A stretch of 64,000 nucleotides of DNA from the NCBI GenBank assembly GCA_032207245.1, contig CM063502.1, positions 42,497,162 to 42,561,161 of the forward strand. Reading direction: 5' to 3'. Of this stretch, positions 50,878 through 60,300 are shown piece by piece. Position 1 is the stretch's first letter, and each line of letters starts with the position of its first letter. The DNA is from Pardosa pseudoannulata. Its lineage: Eukaryota; Arthropoda; Arachnida; Araneae; Lycosidae. Both the position numbers and the translations under genes were made by a program. The notes below the pieces were generated by a model that was given only the letters and a program-made list of their open reading frames with translations, had not been told where the DNA came from and did no database searches.

Positions 50878-53772
50878 TCATTAAAATGACAATTATGAAT
50901 CTTTTGATGGCTTGATGTTATCTGTTTCCTTATGATGAAATTTGTTTCATTTCAATAAAATTTTAAATAACATTATATTTTGCTGAGTTCAGAAAGATAT
51001 TCTGGCATATAGGAAAATGAAACTGAAATTAATAATTTGTTTTCAGACTTAACTATTTTATAAAATTTATGAAAAATAAACTTTACAGCTTTAAAATCTG
51101 TTGACATAAATTGTTACATTGTGATTCAAAGAAGAAATAACCAATCTTTTTTTATGTTTCAGCCTTAATTGCCAAAAAAGTCCTAATGATATGAGGAAAG
51201 TAGGAGCTTTTGCACCATCAGGAAGTCTTCCTGATGCAAATGCATTTCCAGAGCTAGCAATACTTGAAAAGCCCTTCTTGAACTTGTCAAGAAGCAAGTT
51301 GAATAATCCAGAAATGAAGCAAGATGAATCAAACCAAAATTCAGATAAAAATGCAAATTTGAATCTTGCTAATTTTACTAAAGATGAAGGTGGGGTGGAT
51401 TACAACTGCAACACTAGTGAGCGACGAGAAGAAAAACTTACTTCAAGTGATGGAAGTTCTGGAAGTGCTGATTTTATTGTGGTAATGTTTCTAATTTTCA
51501 TTCTTACATACTCATTAACAAGTTGAATACATATCTATAATTTAATTTTAGATCTTATGTTGATGAAATTTGTAGTTTCTGTGGTACAAGTTTAAAAGTC
51601 AAGTTACTTATTTTAACCTGCCTTTAAATATCTAAGGTTTTCTTTTCTCCTGAAATCAACTTTATACAACATTTCTAATTACTTTCAATACCTTCTTAGG
51701 GGTAATTACCATACTAATCATTTTAAGTTAATCCTTGTTGATATACTTATCTGTATGATATATTCTGTACTCCTGACTATCATTGTTTCAAGCAGTTAAA
51801 ACAAATAATCTTGTTAGGTATATTACCTTTTCAGAGTGCATTTCTCTCTAGTCAAGTAGAAAATGTAGGTAAATAGAAAACTTTTTCATCTATACATAAG
51901 TGAAATATCTTATATGTAATTAAAAAATATTTATATATATATAGAGAGAGAAAGAGCTTATTTTCAGTCTTTTTTTAAGCCTAATACAGGGCAAAATTAA
52001 GATAAATATTTAACAAAATAATGAAAATTCGATCACTTTTGTTATTGTGAGATTATTTTGTTCTAAAATTTCTCTTGTAATATGCAAATTATATATAATT
52101 TCAAGATGAGTATTTGTAAATATGCCATGTGGCATCTGAATGAGATCTTACCAGTGATATGTGAATTTCAGAATATTGCCTTACCAATCAATATTTTGCT
52201 GCCTCTCTGGTTTGGTTCATAGATGTTTTCACATTGTATAAAACTTATATGTATGGTATACATTGTTCATTTATTCAAACATACTGAAATGTCCAAATAG
52301 TACACTGCCTTGGTACCACAGACTATGAGTTTAGATAACTAAAATTTGCAAATCAGCTGTTAAATGATTCTTCTGAAAACATTTTGAATATTCTAATGCC
52401 ATATAAAGGATTCTAAATTAATTATGAAATACTTAACTGTTCTTTGTGATAGTCATTAATTCACGCACTTAATGACAAAACTAATATTATATAAAGTAAT
52501 TTCTACGGTACAAATAGCAAATAGGATTAGTTTAGAATTGATTAACTTTTTACTGCTCTGGTATAGTTCCAGAAAATCTTGGGTATATATATTTAATATA
52601 TTTAAAAAAAACCAGATAGCAGATTAAGTTTTAAATTCTTGCTGTCATATTTACTGTGTGTAAAAATGTTTGTTATAAAATTCAAAAGTAATAAGTGAAT
52701 TTTGCAAGAGTAGCTGAAGTCTGTTCTAAAATTCAGACTTAAAACTATTTTCATTCTTATATATAAATGTAGTATGGTATTATGCTATTTTAATTTGTTG
52801 ATATTTGCAAATATATATTTTACAATTTTCACAACTTATTTAATGAATCATGCAAAACATCCTGCTTAACTTGGTCTTAACCCTTTCAGGGTTAAACACT
52901 TAATTTTCTTCCCAGCCTATGATGTCTTCAAACAAATGTGCACATGTATGAGGTTAGATCCAAAACTTTTGTTACAACTGTTATAACCATTTAATTAATA
53001 GATTTTTTTTTATATGGATCTAAATAACTTCATAACATGCGCACCCATTTGAAAACATCATTGGATGGGAAGAAAATTACGTGCATAATGCTTAAAGGGT
53101 TAATAATAAAATGCAAAAAGAAGTTTAGCAACATTTTTCATTTGAAATAAAATAAAATTTTGAAAATAAGTTGCCAAAAGCACTAATTTATTAAGTATTT
53201 GACATCTTCTGATGATAAAATAATCTTAATACGAAAATGCTCTATTATTAGTAATATTCCTTATGGTATCACTTCTATAATCATTGCTTTGGATTAGAGT
53301 GTACCATAAGCTGTGGAGAAAAAAAGAGGTTAATTTTAAATAACTGAACTTTCAAACAAGCAATAGGATTCAAACCTGTAGATTCCAGTTCTGAATGGAT
53401 GTACCCTATCACAGTTACTGAAATCCTCTCATTATTTATTAAATAATAAAGTATTTTGTATTAAATACTTGTTACATTTCTCTAAAGTAAATATAAATTT
53501 GAAAAATTTTCTAATAAACAGTCAATGTTAAATTATTAAAATTGTCTTTCTCTTTGTAGAAACCTCCTTTTGCAGATTATGGTGGAGATAATGATCTAGG
53601 AGCTTTCTTCCGTGAATGTCAAAGTGCACCCCCTCTAGCATCTTTCGCTAGTCAGCCTACATTAGAACAACAAGTTTCAGATATTTCAAGTCAAATTGCA
53701 AAATATGAATCAAGTATGACAGAATATGATAATTTTGTAGATTCCATCTGCAATATGGATCTCGACAAGTAA
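26054..53772 (+). CDS. ATG13: ATG13, autophagy-initiation complex subunit (complete CDS, five exons)
   Basis: ATG13 bridges the ULK1/ATG1 kinase, FIP200 and ATG101 in the cytosolic complex that starts autophagosome formation. Joined exons: 26054-26215, 41921-42271, 49472-49692, 51163-51481, 53560-53772, giving 421 codons plus stop; all introns are GT-AG and all phases agree. Residues ~1-190 form the HORMA domain: SQVIVQSRFGEK, then FNLAIED, then LLLKSVIAVTRITPAYKLS, VILFRIYPGE and TPVGTIKMSVSYR all match animal ATG13. A serine/asparagine-rich disordered middle follows with RKVGAFA, the acidic GSSGSADFIV block, and a C-terminal helix region LGAFFRECQSAPPLASFASQ ending near EYDNFVDSI. Vertebrate ATG13 is about 480-520 residues; the difference lies in the disordered middle. 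The LC3-interacting motif looks altered. An in-frame TAA at 26045 just upstream fixes the start; gtggccATG is a fair Kozak context. Confidence 0.95.
28039..28076. repeat. Perfect 16 bp hairpin, 6 nt loop
   Basis: tatctttaatggatct (28039-28054), loop ttttat, then its exact reverse complement (28061-28076). It is isolated in ATG13 intron 1 with no longer arms. Confidence 0.9.
29217..29393 (+). mobile_element. tRNA-derived SINE, full-length, perfect 11 bp target duplication
   Basis: This is the best-preserved copy of the family. The A box lies in gatggccgaatggttagtgt and the B box is ggttcgaatcc (29270-29280). The body is catggatgttcgtagccg and gaatcggctttaagcagtag, then gtagaccgtagcactcc, and the 3' end is aaaacaaaccaaa. 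The exact repeat cctgttagttt flanks it (29206-29216 and 29394-29404). The near-intact Pol III boxes and perfect target duplication mark a fairly recent insertion, in the sense orientation of ATG13. Confidence 0.95.
31688..32054. mobile_element. hAT-type non-autonomous element (decayed)
   Basis: The ends are imperfect inverted repeats: cagttgacaaact on the left and, reverse complemented, cagtcatcaaatga on the right. Just inside are gaggaccact and a tggaccgctggtggtttg block typical of hAT termini. The 8 bp flanks (tagagtag, ctgtatta) do not match, so the insertion is old or one end is displaced. No coding capacity. Confidence 0.55.
34405..34693. repeat. Two-copy tandem duplication, ~143 bp period
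   Basis: tcataacaagctrattttaa recurs 143 bp apart (34471 and 34614). Shared flanks include ataaggtatttg, gatgytatactgga and cctgacaattttgattatt. It lies in ATG13 intron 1. Confidence 0.88.
35640..35830. other. GC-richer patch, possible unclassified SINE
   Basis: The patch stands out from AT-rich surroundings. The - strand reads gagagggcggggatcgaaac, loosely like a tRNA T-arm, but no A box or tail was found. Unassigned. Confidence 0.2.
36299..36730 (+). repeat. Copy 1 of a ~430 bp dispersed duplication
   Basis: Aligns in direct orientation with 45930-46360. Shared strings include ttagactggga, ggctaaata, acatttgaatttgc, taatttaatgttataa and ttgtgcc. Copy 1 is in ATG13 intron 1 and copy 2 in intron 2, so the pair straddles exon 2. 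Its identity as a transposon is not established. Confidence 0.75.
37215..37322. repeat. (TA)n microsatellite inside an imperfect inverted repeat, next to a tRNA-like fragment
   Basis: A run of TA from about 37260 to 37309 is flanked by ttacccatgtca on the left and tcactgggtaac on the right, which pair with few mismatches. The whole can fold into one long hairpin. On the - strand the left flank reads gggtaagtggttaaggcatg, like a tRNA D-arm/A box, so the microsatellite may have grown inside a SINE head. Confidence 0.6.
38395..38656 (-). mobile_element. Second tRNA-derived SINE family
   Basis: On the - strand an A-box-like tggcatagcacttcgcg (38647-38631) precedes a B box ggttcgaccc (38609-38600), then a GC-rich body with gactcagcctttccttcc, ggaccaagcatgcttggg and ccagggcccttcgtctcg. 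The body is unrelated to the CCAAACC family. It is in antisense orientation to ATG13, in intron 1. The target duplication could not be identified. Confidence 0.7.
39047..39537. mobile_element. hAT-like non-autonomous element
   Basis: The left end caaggccgtagctgg and the right end, reverse complemented as caaggacgtagccaa, match at most positions and resemble the ends of the element at 42689-43283. Flanking 8-mers do not match, so the target duplication has decayed. Frames inside are open on both strands for over 100 codons but carry no recognisable domain. Confidence 0.6.
39620..39905 (+). pseudogene. piggyBac-like transposase C-terminal fragment
   Basis: The frame reads LLTFRIVLAHRLIDRYSLRK, then NSRPASFQSKKCAVLGGFPL, followed after one stop by VDEEDLLHVAEC. 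The pattern F-R..LA..LID.Y..RK...RPA matches the segment just before the cysteine-rich tail in piggyBac (DDE_Tnp_1_7) transposases. The catalytic core and the zinc-binding tail are absent. No TTAA-bounded ends were identified for it. Confidence 0.45.
39992..40032 (+). mobile_element. 41 bp truncated SINE stub with perfect 11 bp target duplication
   Basis: The insert consists only of the SINE 3' end (acagtagatcgtagcgctct, then aaaccaaac) preceded by ttcataagcac. The exact repeat cctatgattat flanks it at 39981-39991 and 40033-40043. The tRNA head and body are missing. The structure is that of a 5'-truncated target-primed insertion. Confidence 0.88.
40480..41340 (-). pseudogene. Mariner transposase pseudogene
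   Basis: On the - strand: N-terminal helix-turn-helix region (SSRPSSSTEENITRRLMIDK, then IVSEVNLSYGTVQGIL), followed further down by the catalytic-domain entry VTADETWCFFHNPQTKHYSA, then a C-terminal part KMRLKGKC and ATRQLKEHSNNSLQ. Frameshifts and stops separate these blocks and the region around the second and third catalytic acids is degraded. It lies in antisense orientation in ATG13 intron 1, just upstream of exon 2. Confidence 0.85.
41921..42271 (+). CDS. ATG13: ATG13 coding exon 2
   Basis: 117 codons, acceptor tttatttcag|TTT and donor CAG|gtaagt, both phase 0. It carries most of the HORMA domain: FNLAIEDNSE, the EILLKTADGDTLVLETWSL strand pair, ISYTSLASVYSRMTLLLKS, AVTRITPAYKLSSRQ and YVILFRIYPGEPQ. 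It starts at the same DW|FNLAI boundary at which vertebrate ATG13 aligns. Confidence 0.96.
42689..43283. mobile_element. hAT-type MITE with exact 8 bp target duplication
   Basis: The target duplication gtggtaac is exact at 42681-42688 and 43284-43291. The left terminus is cagggccgtagcc; the right terminus gcctatggttttg is its inverted partner with several C-to-T type changes. Subterminal gagggggac occurs at both ends (42715 region and 43230 region). The length is 595 bp with no transposase. An 8 bp duplication plus CAGGG termini is diagnostic of hAT-like elements. Confidence 0.85.
43316..43546. mobile_element. piggyBac-like MITE (TTAA-bounded), 231 bp
   Basis: It begins TTAAccctttgcggtc and ends gacttcaaagggTTAA, giving 11 bp terminal inverted repeats including the TTAA target. 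An internal palindrome tatcgagtcagactcgaca lies near the right end. It starts 25 bp after the hAT MITE target duplication. A relative, degraded and reversed, lies at 50268-50345. Confidence 0.75.
43941..43994. mobile_element. 54 bp hAT-like micro-element with 7 bp target duplication
   Basis: It begins cagggcc and ends ggccctg, flanked by atctagc on both sides (43934-43940 and 43995-44001). Its right third holds agggccatctagatggccct, a perfect palindrome. Too short to hold anything but ends, so it would be an extreme deletion derivative. A 7 bp rather than 8 bp duplication is a caveat. Confidence 0.5.
45930..46360 (+). repeat. Copy 2 of the ~430 bp dispersed duplication
   Basis: Direct-orientation partner of 36299-36730, with the same order of shared strings and small indels. 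It lies in ATG13 intron 2. Confidence 0.75.
46535..46704 (+). mobile_element. tRNA-derived SINE, diverged copy
   Basis: Family signatures: a B-box remnant cggttcaaattcc, atggattttcatagccgtt, a ctttaagcagcagtaggtcc block and ctcattagcaatcgtgt, with a weak tail ctcccaaccaa. The A box is partly deleted. Confidence 0.7.
46810..46965 (+). mobile_element. tRNA-derived SINE, second diverged copy in tandem
   Basis: agttcgaatcttatgctggc (B box), catggatttcagtaactgta, aaccggatctacctttaa-like core and ctggtctcaattgccctcgg follow the family order. It lies about 100 bp after the preceding SINE in the same orientation. The 3' tail is degraded. Confidence 0.65.
46998..47052. repeat. Perfect 25 bp hairpin with 5 nt loop
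   Basis: The arm ccacggaactgttgattatt plus ttatt (46998-47022), loop cacac, and an exact reverse-complement arm (47028-47052). There are no mismatches over 25 bp. It lies in ATG13 intron 2, just after two SINEs. Confidence 0.95.
49122..49289 (-). mobile_element. tRNA-derived SINE, antisense copy
   Basis: On the - strand: tagccgaatgggcagagcac (A box), a B-box remnant ttcagtaccagaggtaa, gcatggatttggatccggct, ctaggtcctggtctcattt, and the tail gcgttccaaacca. Moderately diverged; a clean target duplication was not found. Confidence 0.7.
49472..49692 (+). CDS. ATG13: ATG13 coding exon 3
   Basis: 221 bp, acceptor tttaaag|GTT and donor aaaaa|gtaaat; it ends two bases into a codon. It starts VHQLGEHYQRSKIGEVLTPV, the last HORMA strand (LGE...G.V.TPVGTI...YR in animals), then enters a lysine/serine-rich linker with SDYFKPDMSPQKVPSGG. 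Confidence 0.92.
49693..51162 (+). other. ATG13 intron 3, 1.5 kb
   Basis: Contains a 52-base uninterrupted T run at 50821-50872 and a degraded reversed relative of the 43316 MITE at 50268-50345 (ccaatgtcgagtccaactca, ttgcagcaagt). No extra coding exon is seen. Confidence 0.7.
51163..51481 (+). CDS. ATG13: ATG13 coding exon 4
   Basis: 319 bp, acceptor atgtttcag|C completing an Asn codon, and donor gtg|gtaatg at 51482, phase 0. It carries RKVGAFAPSG, the conserved block near the FIP200-binding region of vertebrate ATG13, a long asparagine/lysine/glutamate-rich disordered stretch, and SSDGSSGSADFIV at the end. Confidence 0.92.
51482..53559 (+). other. ATG13 intron 4, 2.1 kb
   Basis: AT-rich and holds one TTAA-bounded MITE at 52877-53103. 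A microexon here could extend the LC3-interacting motif, but none was identified by eye. Confidence 0.7.
52877..53103. mobile_element. piggyBac-like MITE with ~85 bp terminal inverted repeats, 227 bp
   Basis: It begins TTAAccctttcagg and ends gcttaaagggTTAA. The inverted similarity extends about 85 bp inwards: taattttcttcccancc, atgatgtnttcaaa and atgangtta occur on both arms. It lies in ATG13 intron 4. Confidence 0.85.
53560..53772 (+). CDS. ATG13: ATG13 terminal coding exon 5
   Basis: Acceptor ctctttgtag|AAA, 70 codons and TAA at 53770-53772. KPPFADYG, then DLGAFFRECQSAPPLASFA, then a helical SDISSQIAKYESSMTEYDNF match the ATG13 C-terminus (LG.F.REFQ.PP.L, ..FD.FVE), which in vertebrates contacts ULK1. 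A six-residue NMDLDK extends past the end of the vertebrate protein. A candidate poly(A) signal ATTAAA is at 53847-53852. Confidence 0.95.
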   Translation, partial: KPPFADYGGDNDLGAFFRECQSAPPLASFASQPTLEQQVSDISSQIAKYESSMTEYDNFVDSICNMDLDK

Positions 53773-53846
53773 ATCTGAAACTAATTGTAAAAATGGGTTA
53801 CTTTATTCATTAGCATGTAATTTTGTTTCATCATTTTCAGTTTGCT

Positions 53847-53890
53847 ATTAAAACTATTATTTAAAAGCATTGTGTTGTTATAAATTTATT
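53847..53890. promoter_or_regulatory. Facing poly(A) signals of ATG13 and NFXL1
   Basis: ATTAAA on + at 53847-53852 and AATAAA on - (tttatt, 53885-53890; another at 53802-53807). With usual cleavage 10-30 bases downstream, the two transcripts overlap here. Confidence 0.5.
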
Positions 53891-53912
53891 ATCCAGTTAA
53901 TAACTATTTACA

Positions 53913-54332
53913 TTACCATTTAAAAAGGTAAAATACTAGTAAAGATGACATGCATATTACAGCAACTGATGAAATTATTACATTAGTTGTGCATTTTGAA
54001 GTATTTAAATCAGGATCTAAGGTTTTCTTTTTCCTCCTTTTCTTACCTTCTGTTTTACGTAAAAACTCTTGGAGCTCCTGATTATGTTTCCTTTCTTCCT
54101 CCTCTTTCAACTTTAAATCATTTTTGAGTTTTTCTGCTTCCACTGATGCTTGAAGCTTAATACATTCATCATCACACTTCAGGTTAATATCAGTTCTAGA
54201 TGTCATGAAACACTGAATATCTTTTTTCTGGCGTTTACAAGGACACCTCAAGGTAATTTTCTTTTTACAAGTATCAGAAGAGCTACATTGTCCTGCATGA
54301 CAAACCTTGGTACAACGATGTCCACAAGTCAT
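53913..54332 (-). CDS. NFXL1: NFXL1 terminal exon
   Basis: 139 codons and TAA (53913-53915). Starts MTCGHRCTKVCHAGQC straight after acceptor attttag; the Met is internal, not a start. Contains the last zinc finger, coiled coil, basic patch and C-terminal membrane span ending LFKW. The tail-anchor-like topology predicts a cytosolic body with a membrane-embedded end. Confidence 0.93.
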   Translation of the reverse strand: MTCGHRCTKVCHAGQCSSSDTCKKKITLRCPCKRQKKDIQCFMTSRTDINLKCDDECIKLQASVEAEKLKNDLKLKEEEERKHNQELQEFLRKTEGKKRRKKKTLDPDLNTSKCTTNVIISSVAVICMSSLLVFYLFKW

Positions 54333-57300
54333 CTAAAATAAAAATTTGCACAATATATCCTAAATTAATAACCAAACATTTAAAACTACAAACTACTTTT
54401 CTTAAGATAGGTATTAAATGTTTCAATGACTAGGATGGAATAAAATTAATAAAAATTTGAATGTCGCTAGTATATTAACAATTGTTTTAATTAACAGTAC
54501 AGAGCAATAATTTACTCGGCATATATTTTAAATCTGATTAGTTAGCAGATTGTCAGGAGATATACAGCTTTTACAAAATATACACAAAGTAATATCCAAA
54601 ATTTGGTAACTACGATATCAAGAAAAAGTAATTACTTTCAGAATCAGGAAGAAATACCATAAGTAAAAATTCTAGGTAATATACAAACAAAAGTTATTAG
54701 ATAAGCATGTAAACTGAAGAATAGACATGCATTAGCCAACAGTAAATTTTAAAACTTAAATTTCTGTCCAAATAAATGAAATTATCTGGAAATAAAAAAC
54801 TTATAATTCAGACGTAAATAAAAAGAAAATATGCAGATAGCTGTCTCATTTCTTCAAGAGAGTAACATCCCCAATGCAAGAGCACTCAGTAGCTACTAAA
54901 AGCAGCTTGAGCGGAAAGAAAAGGAAGTCGAAGGCCTATATAACCATGCACACTGAAACCCAAATACATATGCACTGAGCCAATGCACATACAAGAACAT
55001 TCAGCCCATTTGTTCATAAGGTTTTCCAGGCTTACTCTACGAAAGGCTGACAGATTAAAGGTATAGGGAAAATGTCACAATTGATTATCACACCTGGGAT
55101 AAGAGCATCATAGACCAAAATAACTTACATACACGTAAGACAAAAGGCAACCAGGGCCTATAAAAGAAATGCGGATTAAATATATAGAGAGAGGGGGGGG
55201 GAGAATGATCATGGCCAAGAGGCTGGTGTATGCAATCAACAAAATCTTGATGAATGTGGAATTTGGAGTACCTCAGGATGTCTGTTATATCCAAGAGCAC
55301 TAAGAGAAGAGGCTAATGGCTAAAGGAAATCTTAGCAGAGAAGTGATAGGAATATTCTGCAGCTCCCAAGGCTCAAAAAGGTAACAACATGGTGCTCAAA
55401 CCTAAGAGCCAAGGAACACTTGTAATCACACAAAATACGGTCAGTGGTCTACTCCTCAAAATGGCAGCCATGACACAAGATATTAGAACAGATCCCCATC
55501 ATACTAAAATGCCTTCTGAGGACACAGTGACCAGTAAGAAGGCCAACTGCCCTCCTCGATCCATTCCTATGAAGCATCAGAAGCTTTTTGGCTTGTTATG
55601 ACCCTCCCCACTTTGACAGATAGCATCATACTGAATACACAAGAAATGATAAACAGAGTTCCTGATAGACCGAGGAATAATACCAACAATGTAATCAAGA
55701 CCAGTAAAAGAAGTACTGGACCCCTTAACTAGCTCATTAGTTCATCATCCTGAATACCCATATGATCAGATACCCAGCAGATATTGACCTTATTACATGA
55801 ATCAAGGTCACAAAGACCCTCAAAGCACTCCTAAACCAAAGCAGAGGTGAAGCATCACCTCAATAAGACTAAAAGGACAGATGGACTTTGAGAACAAATA
55901 TATTGCTTTCATAAACAATAAATTTATAAATCTTCATATTCTATAAAAACAACTAAAAAGTTAATATAGTTATATGTAGCAGAAAAATAAATTTATATCA
56001 TTTTGTTACCCATTTAGGACATCTGTTTGAACAAGACTTCAAATTTTCTCTTTCATCCTCATTAGATTCTACCCACAGAGAGCATATAATGTAAAGTGTA
56101 TTAATTTCACAGAGGCATTTCATTTTTATGCTTTGTTGACAAGGTTCACAGTCATCTGGATGACACATTTTTAGACAAGGATGATTACAACCTGGGTTCC
56201 TTGGTTTCTGACAAGTTTCATAACAAGGTGTACACTCTTTGCTTTGCTAAAGAAATGAGAAAAATCAATATTAAGAGAAATACTTCAAAGTAACTGCAAT
56301 TAAATGAGGAAAAAATTCATTAAAGTAAAAACTTAATTTTAGCAAATATTTTTAAATATATTTTTTCTAATTTTATTTTGCTACTAGGAGGTTGGGCTTT
56401 ATTAAAAAAAATATTTCAATCTATTTTGCAGACACTGAAATTTTTGAGAAATGGGAGACAGAAGTCAAATTTATCAAATCTTAGGAATGTTATAAGTAGT
56501 CTTCTCTCTAACATCAGTACATTTTTGTAGACAAATTTTCTAAAGATTAAAAATGGCTTAAGCCATCCATTTCTTGGAATCAATAAAAAAATGTTTTGTA
56601 GCCTCATCAATTCCATGTTTAGATGACAATAACTATCAAAGTTTTTTTAGATTAAATAATTACCATTAGTCCACATAGCAAGATCAAGAGACTATGATGG
56701 CTGTTTTATCATAATGTGCTTTCGCTCAAGGAATTTGGTTGTCAACGTAAGAGATGATGCATTACTATCATAATAAAACATGAGTCTGCTTACATTCACT
56801 TAAAACAGTGATTTACCAGTTACTTGTAATTATCCTCTGTCATTCCAGCTTAATGGTTTATACCAGTTCTGCACTTCTGGGGAAAATGGCATACATTACA
56901 TTTTTAATTGAATTCTTTCTTTTCACCATTGTTAGTTTGGGATCATCTTTTAAGACTCAAACTTTACATTCTTAATGTGCTTAAATGTAAAAATAAAATA
57001 GTTTTTTTAAATGTATATTTAGTCACTAGTTATGATTTTAGAAATAAGTATTCACTATCATTAAGTAATTTTAGGGTTTCTTTACAAATTCTGACACAAT
57101 CCACTATTAGGAGTTCTATCTAATTTAAAGGGATTACAGTTTAGCAAGATAGCAAAAAGTAGGGCTTAACAGCAAACTATTTTATTTATATGCAGATCTT
57201 AATGAATAATATTATATTTATCTGTGAATACAATGTTAAATTCCTTCTATAAACCTAGTAAGTGCAGTGATTATCATTATGAAACATTTTTGTATCGCTA

Positions 57301-60300
57301 ATGCATTTTCTGGTTTAAGAGCTGATTAAGGTCTTCTTGTGTTTTTATTCTTAATTCAGAAGCAAGTTTCAATATTAACAAAATTCTATGCTATCTGAAT
57401 ACATTGGCACAATATGGAGCTTTATTTCCTAATGGTAGTAGTAGATTTTAAAGTAATATTTCTTGTTTCGCCCTAGTTTAAAATCATTGAAATTAGTACT
57501 GCAATACTGTTTGTGCATCAACTCTATTTTCTTTCTCCTAAAATTTATTTAGTTGCAGCTAAATTGCAATTTTTGCTATACATTTCTAGACATAAGAGCT
57601 ATAGTTTACATAACATCCTCCCCCCTAAAAATATTTATACATATCACCTCATCCTGTCTCAAAAACGTCAGAGGTATCTTAGTATTTAAAACTTATGACC
57701 ATACCATACTATTTTTAAAAATTTTACTATCCTGCCATTTTAAAGGGTAAAAAGTATATTTAGACTATACTAAGTTTTTGCAGGTTTATATATAGTTTTT
57801 ATATGACACTTCAATGCAATATGTGATATCATACTTACAGAAAATATGAAAGATATTTCCAATATTTTGAAATCAAATAATCCCTTTTCTGAAATATTCC
57901 AAACTTACAAACATACAATGTGGTTCAATTATAAAACGTAGAATTAAAATGTACAAGTTTTCAGGTGTGTCATACTATTTATGGTAGTTTCTCAAATAAA
58001 TGTGGAATAAATGAAAAACATTCTATTTGGAATATATTTACAAAAACTCGTACTTTTTTTAAAAAAAGAGAAAGAAATACGTGCTCTAACCCTACTTTAT
58101 TCACATCTTTTTCTTCAATATAGTAATAAATTTAATTAAAAGGAATGCATAATTAGACTAAATTGAGTTAAGAATATACTACATAACATATAAGTATTAA
58201 GTTTATGATAATTTTGATACTCAAAAACCAATTTTATACATTTAAAAACTTTTAAAACTATATGAATTTTTGTCAACTTATCTTTTCAAAGAATACTAAA
58301 TTTAATATAATATTTATTAATGATACTAACCTTATTATTATTTAAGTTACTACTGACTGCATGACATTCTTTAAGACAGACATGATTTCCACATGTAAGT
58401 TCACGTCCACAAGGTCTTCCACAAGATCTTGGCTTTGCTTCATGACAAGCAAAATTTTGGATCTATAAATAAAAATTTTATTCAATTTTTAAAACTACCT
58501 ATGATGCATAAAATTCAATAAAATGGTAGAAGTTAGTAAAATAGAATAGTTAATTTATTAAAAATAATTTTTTTTCTACTTTTTGATCACACTTTACTAT
58601 TTAATAAACCATTTTTTTACACATTTTCTTAATTTCTTTTTAAAACTATTTATATGGTACAAAATAGTATTTAGCAGATCATCAATAAAAATATTGTAAG
58701 ATATTGGATAGAAGATGACAGCAATGTACATACAGGGAGCAAAAGAAATTTTTAACACAAGGTAAACACACAATGGCAAAGAGAAGAACATGATTTGGAT
58801 ATATTGAGAGTAAATCTGGTACTTTCCTAGAAGAGGAAGCAGTGAGAGGTAGCAGGTCATGTGGCTAATAACTTCCATGAAAATTGGTTATAAACTGGCA
58901 TTACAAATGATCTTAAACTTAACTTTAGAAAAAATGGTTTATCTGTCCTACACTCACAATATCCTCACGGAAAATCCTTTATTTAGTATCAACTGCCATA
59001 ACATTAGAAAAACTGTGCATAAATTCTTACTGATTAAAGGCTATACAGAAAAAACATATATGGATACAAAGTTAACCCTTTCATGGGCCATTTATTTCTC
59101 ACATGTTTTCAAACTTTCAAAACAGAAGTGCTAATTATATTCAATTGATCAAACAATAGATAGCAGTGTAACACTTAAGTGGGAGTCAGTTTTCCCATCA
59201 TTATAAAAGCAAGGCCAATATATTATAATGGATTTTACACTTCCATAGGTGTATTTTGTAAGATTATATAAGTGGGAAGTAATCTTACACAGCCTTTGAA
59301 AGGGTTAAAATTAGATCTTATTCTAGAAGTTTAAAATATCTTGATATCCATATTGTTCTTCACTATAATGAACTATAAAAAAAATTTACCTATACCTCTA
59401 CAATATATATCAGCTTTAATATGTATATAATTACATTTCAGCTTTTTTTTTTAAATTATAATTTATAACTTTTATTTCCTTAAAACTCTATTTCAGTCAA
59501 TTACAATAATTTCCTAGATTCTTATCTTAATAAATATACATTCCAAAACATTACTCTTTTTGAATATTTTGGAAAAAAATATTTGTTTTCTGTAGCTCAA
59601 GGTACAAATAAAATTCACATTTCATTCTCAACGAATGTGAGTGACAGGAAATAAACTATGATTAAAATCAGTATGTGCATATTTATATATGTGTGTGTGT
59701 GTAAAAAACTAATATTATTCCCAGTAACTTAAAGGTCAGTTGTCCATGTTAAACAAAAATAAAATTCTAATTTAAGTGACTATCTTATAGAAATAGTATA
59801 TATTAAGATGTCAGTACTTACTCAAAAAACTATGCACTATGTTTTGCTCTACTAAGTAGAAAGTAGTTACATTTGAAACATTGCCATATAATCAGCAACT
59901 CAAAAAGAAATGGTGGTAATTTAGATGTTTATGGTTCTTTTCCCTCATCATTTACATTATCCACAATGAAAATTTTAATTCTTAAAAATTGAAACAAACT
60001 GATAAAAGTATGCTTAATTTAAGGAATAGATAGCAAACATTTAGGTAATAGCAATAACATTTGCCAGTAATATTCCTTAGCTACAGATCTTAAGTACAAT
60101 GATCAGTCTTCTTAAATATAATCTTCCTAGTGACAAAATTATATACCATAATTCTCTAACAACATTTAGGTCATGGAATATTTTAAAATAAATCATTTAT
60201 TTGCAAAACTGCTTTACAAATATAAAATTAATCAACATATTAGTTATGAAACATATACCTCATGTCCTCCAATACACTTCACAGGAACAGGAACTACACA

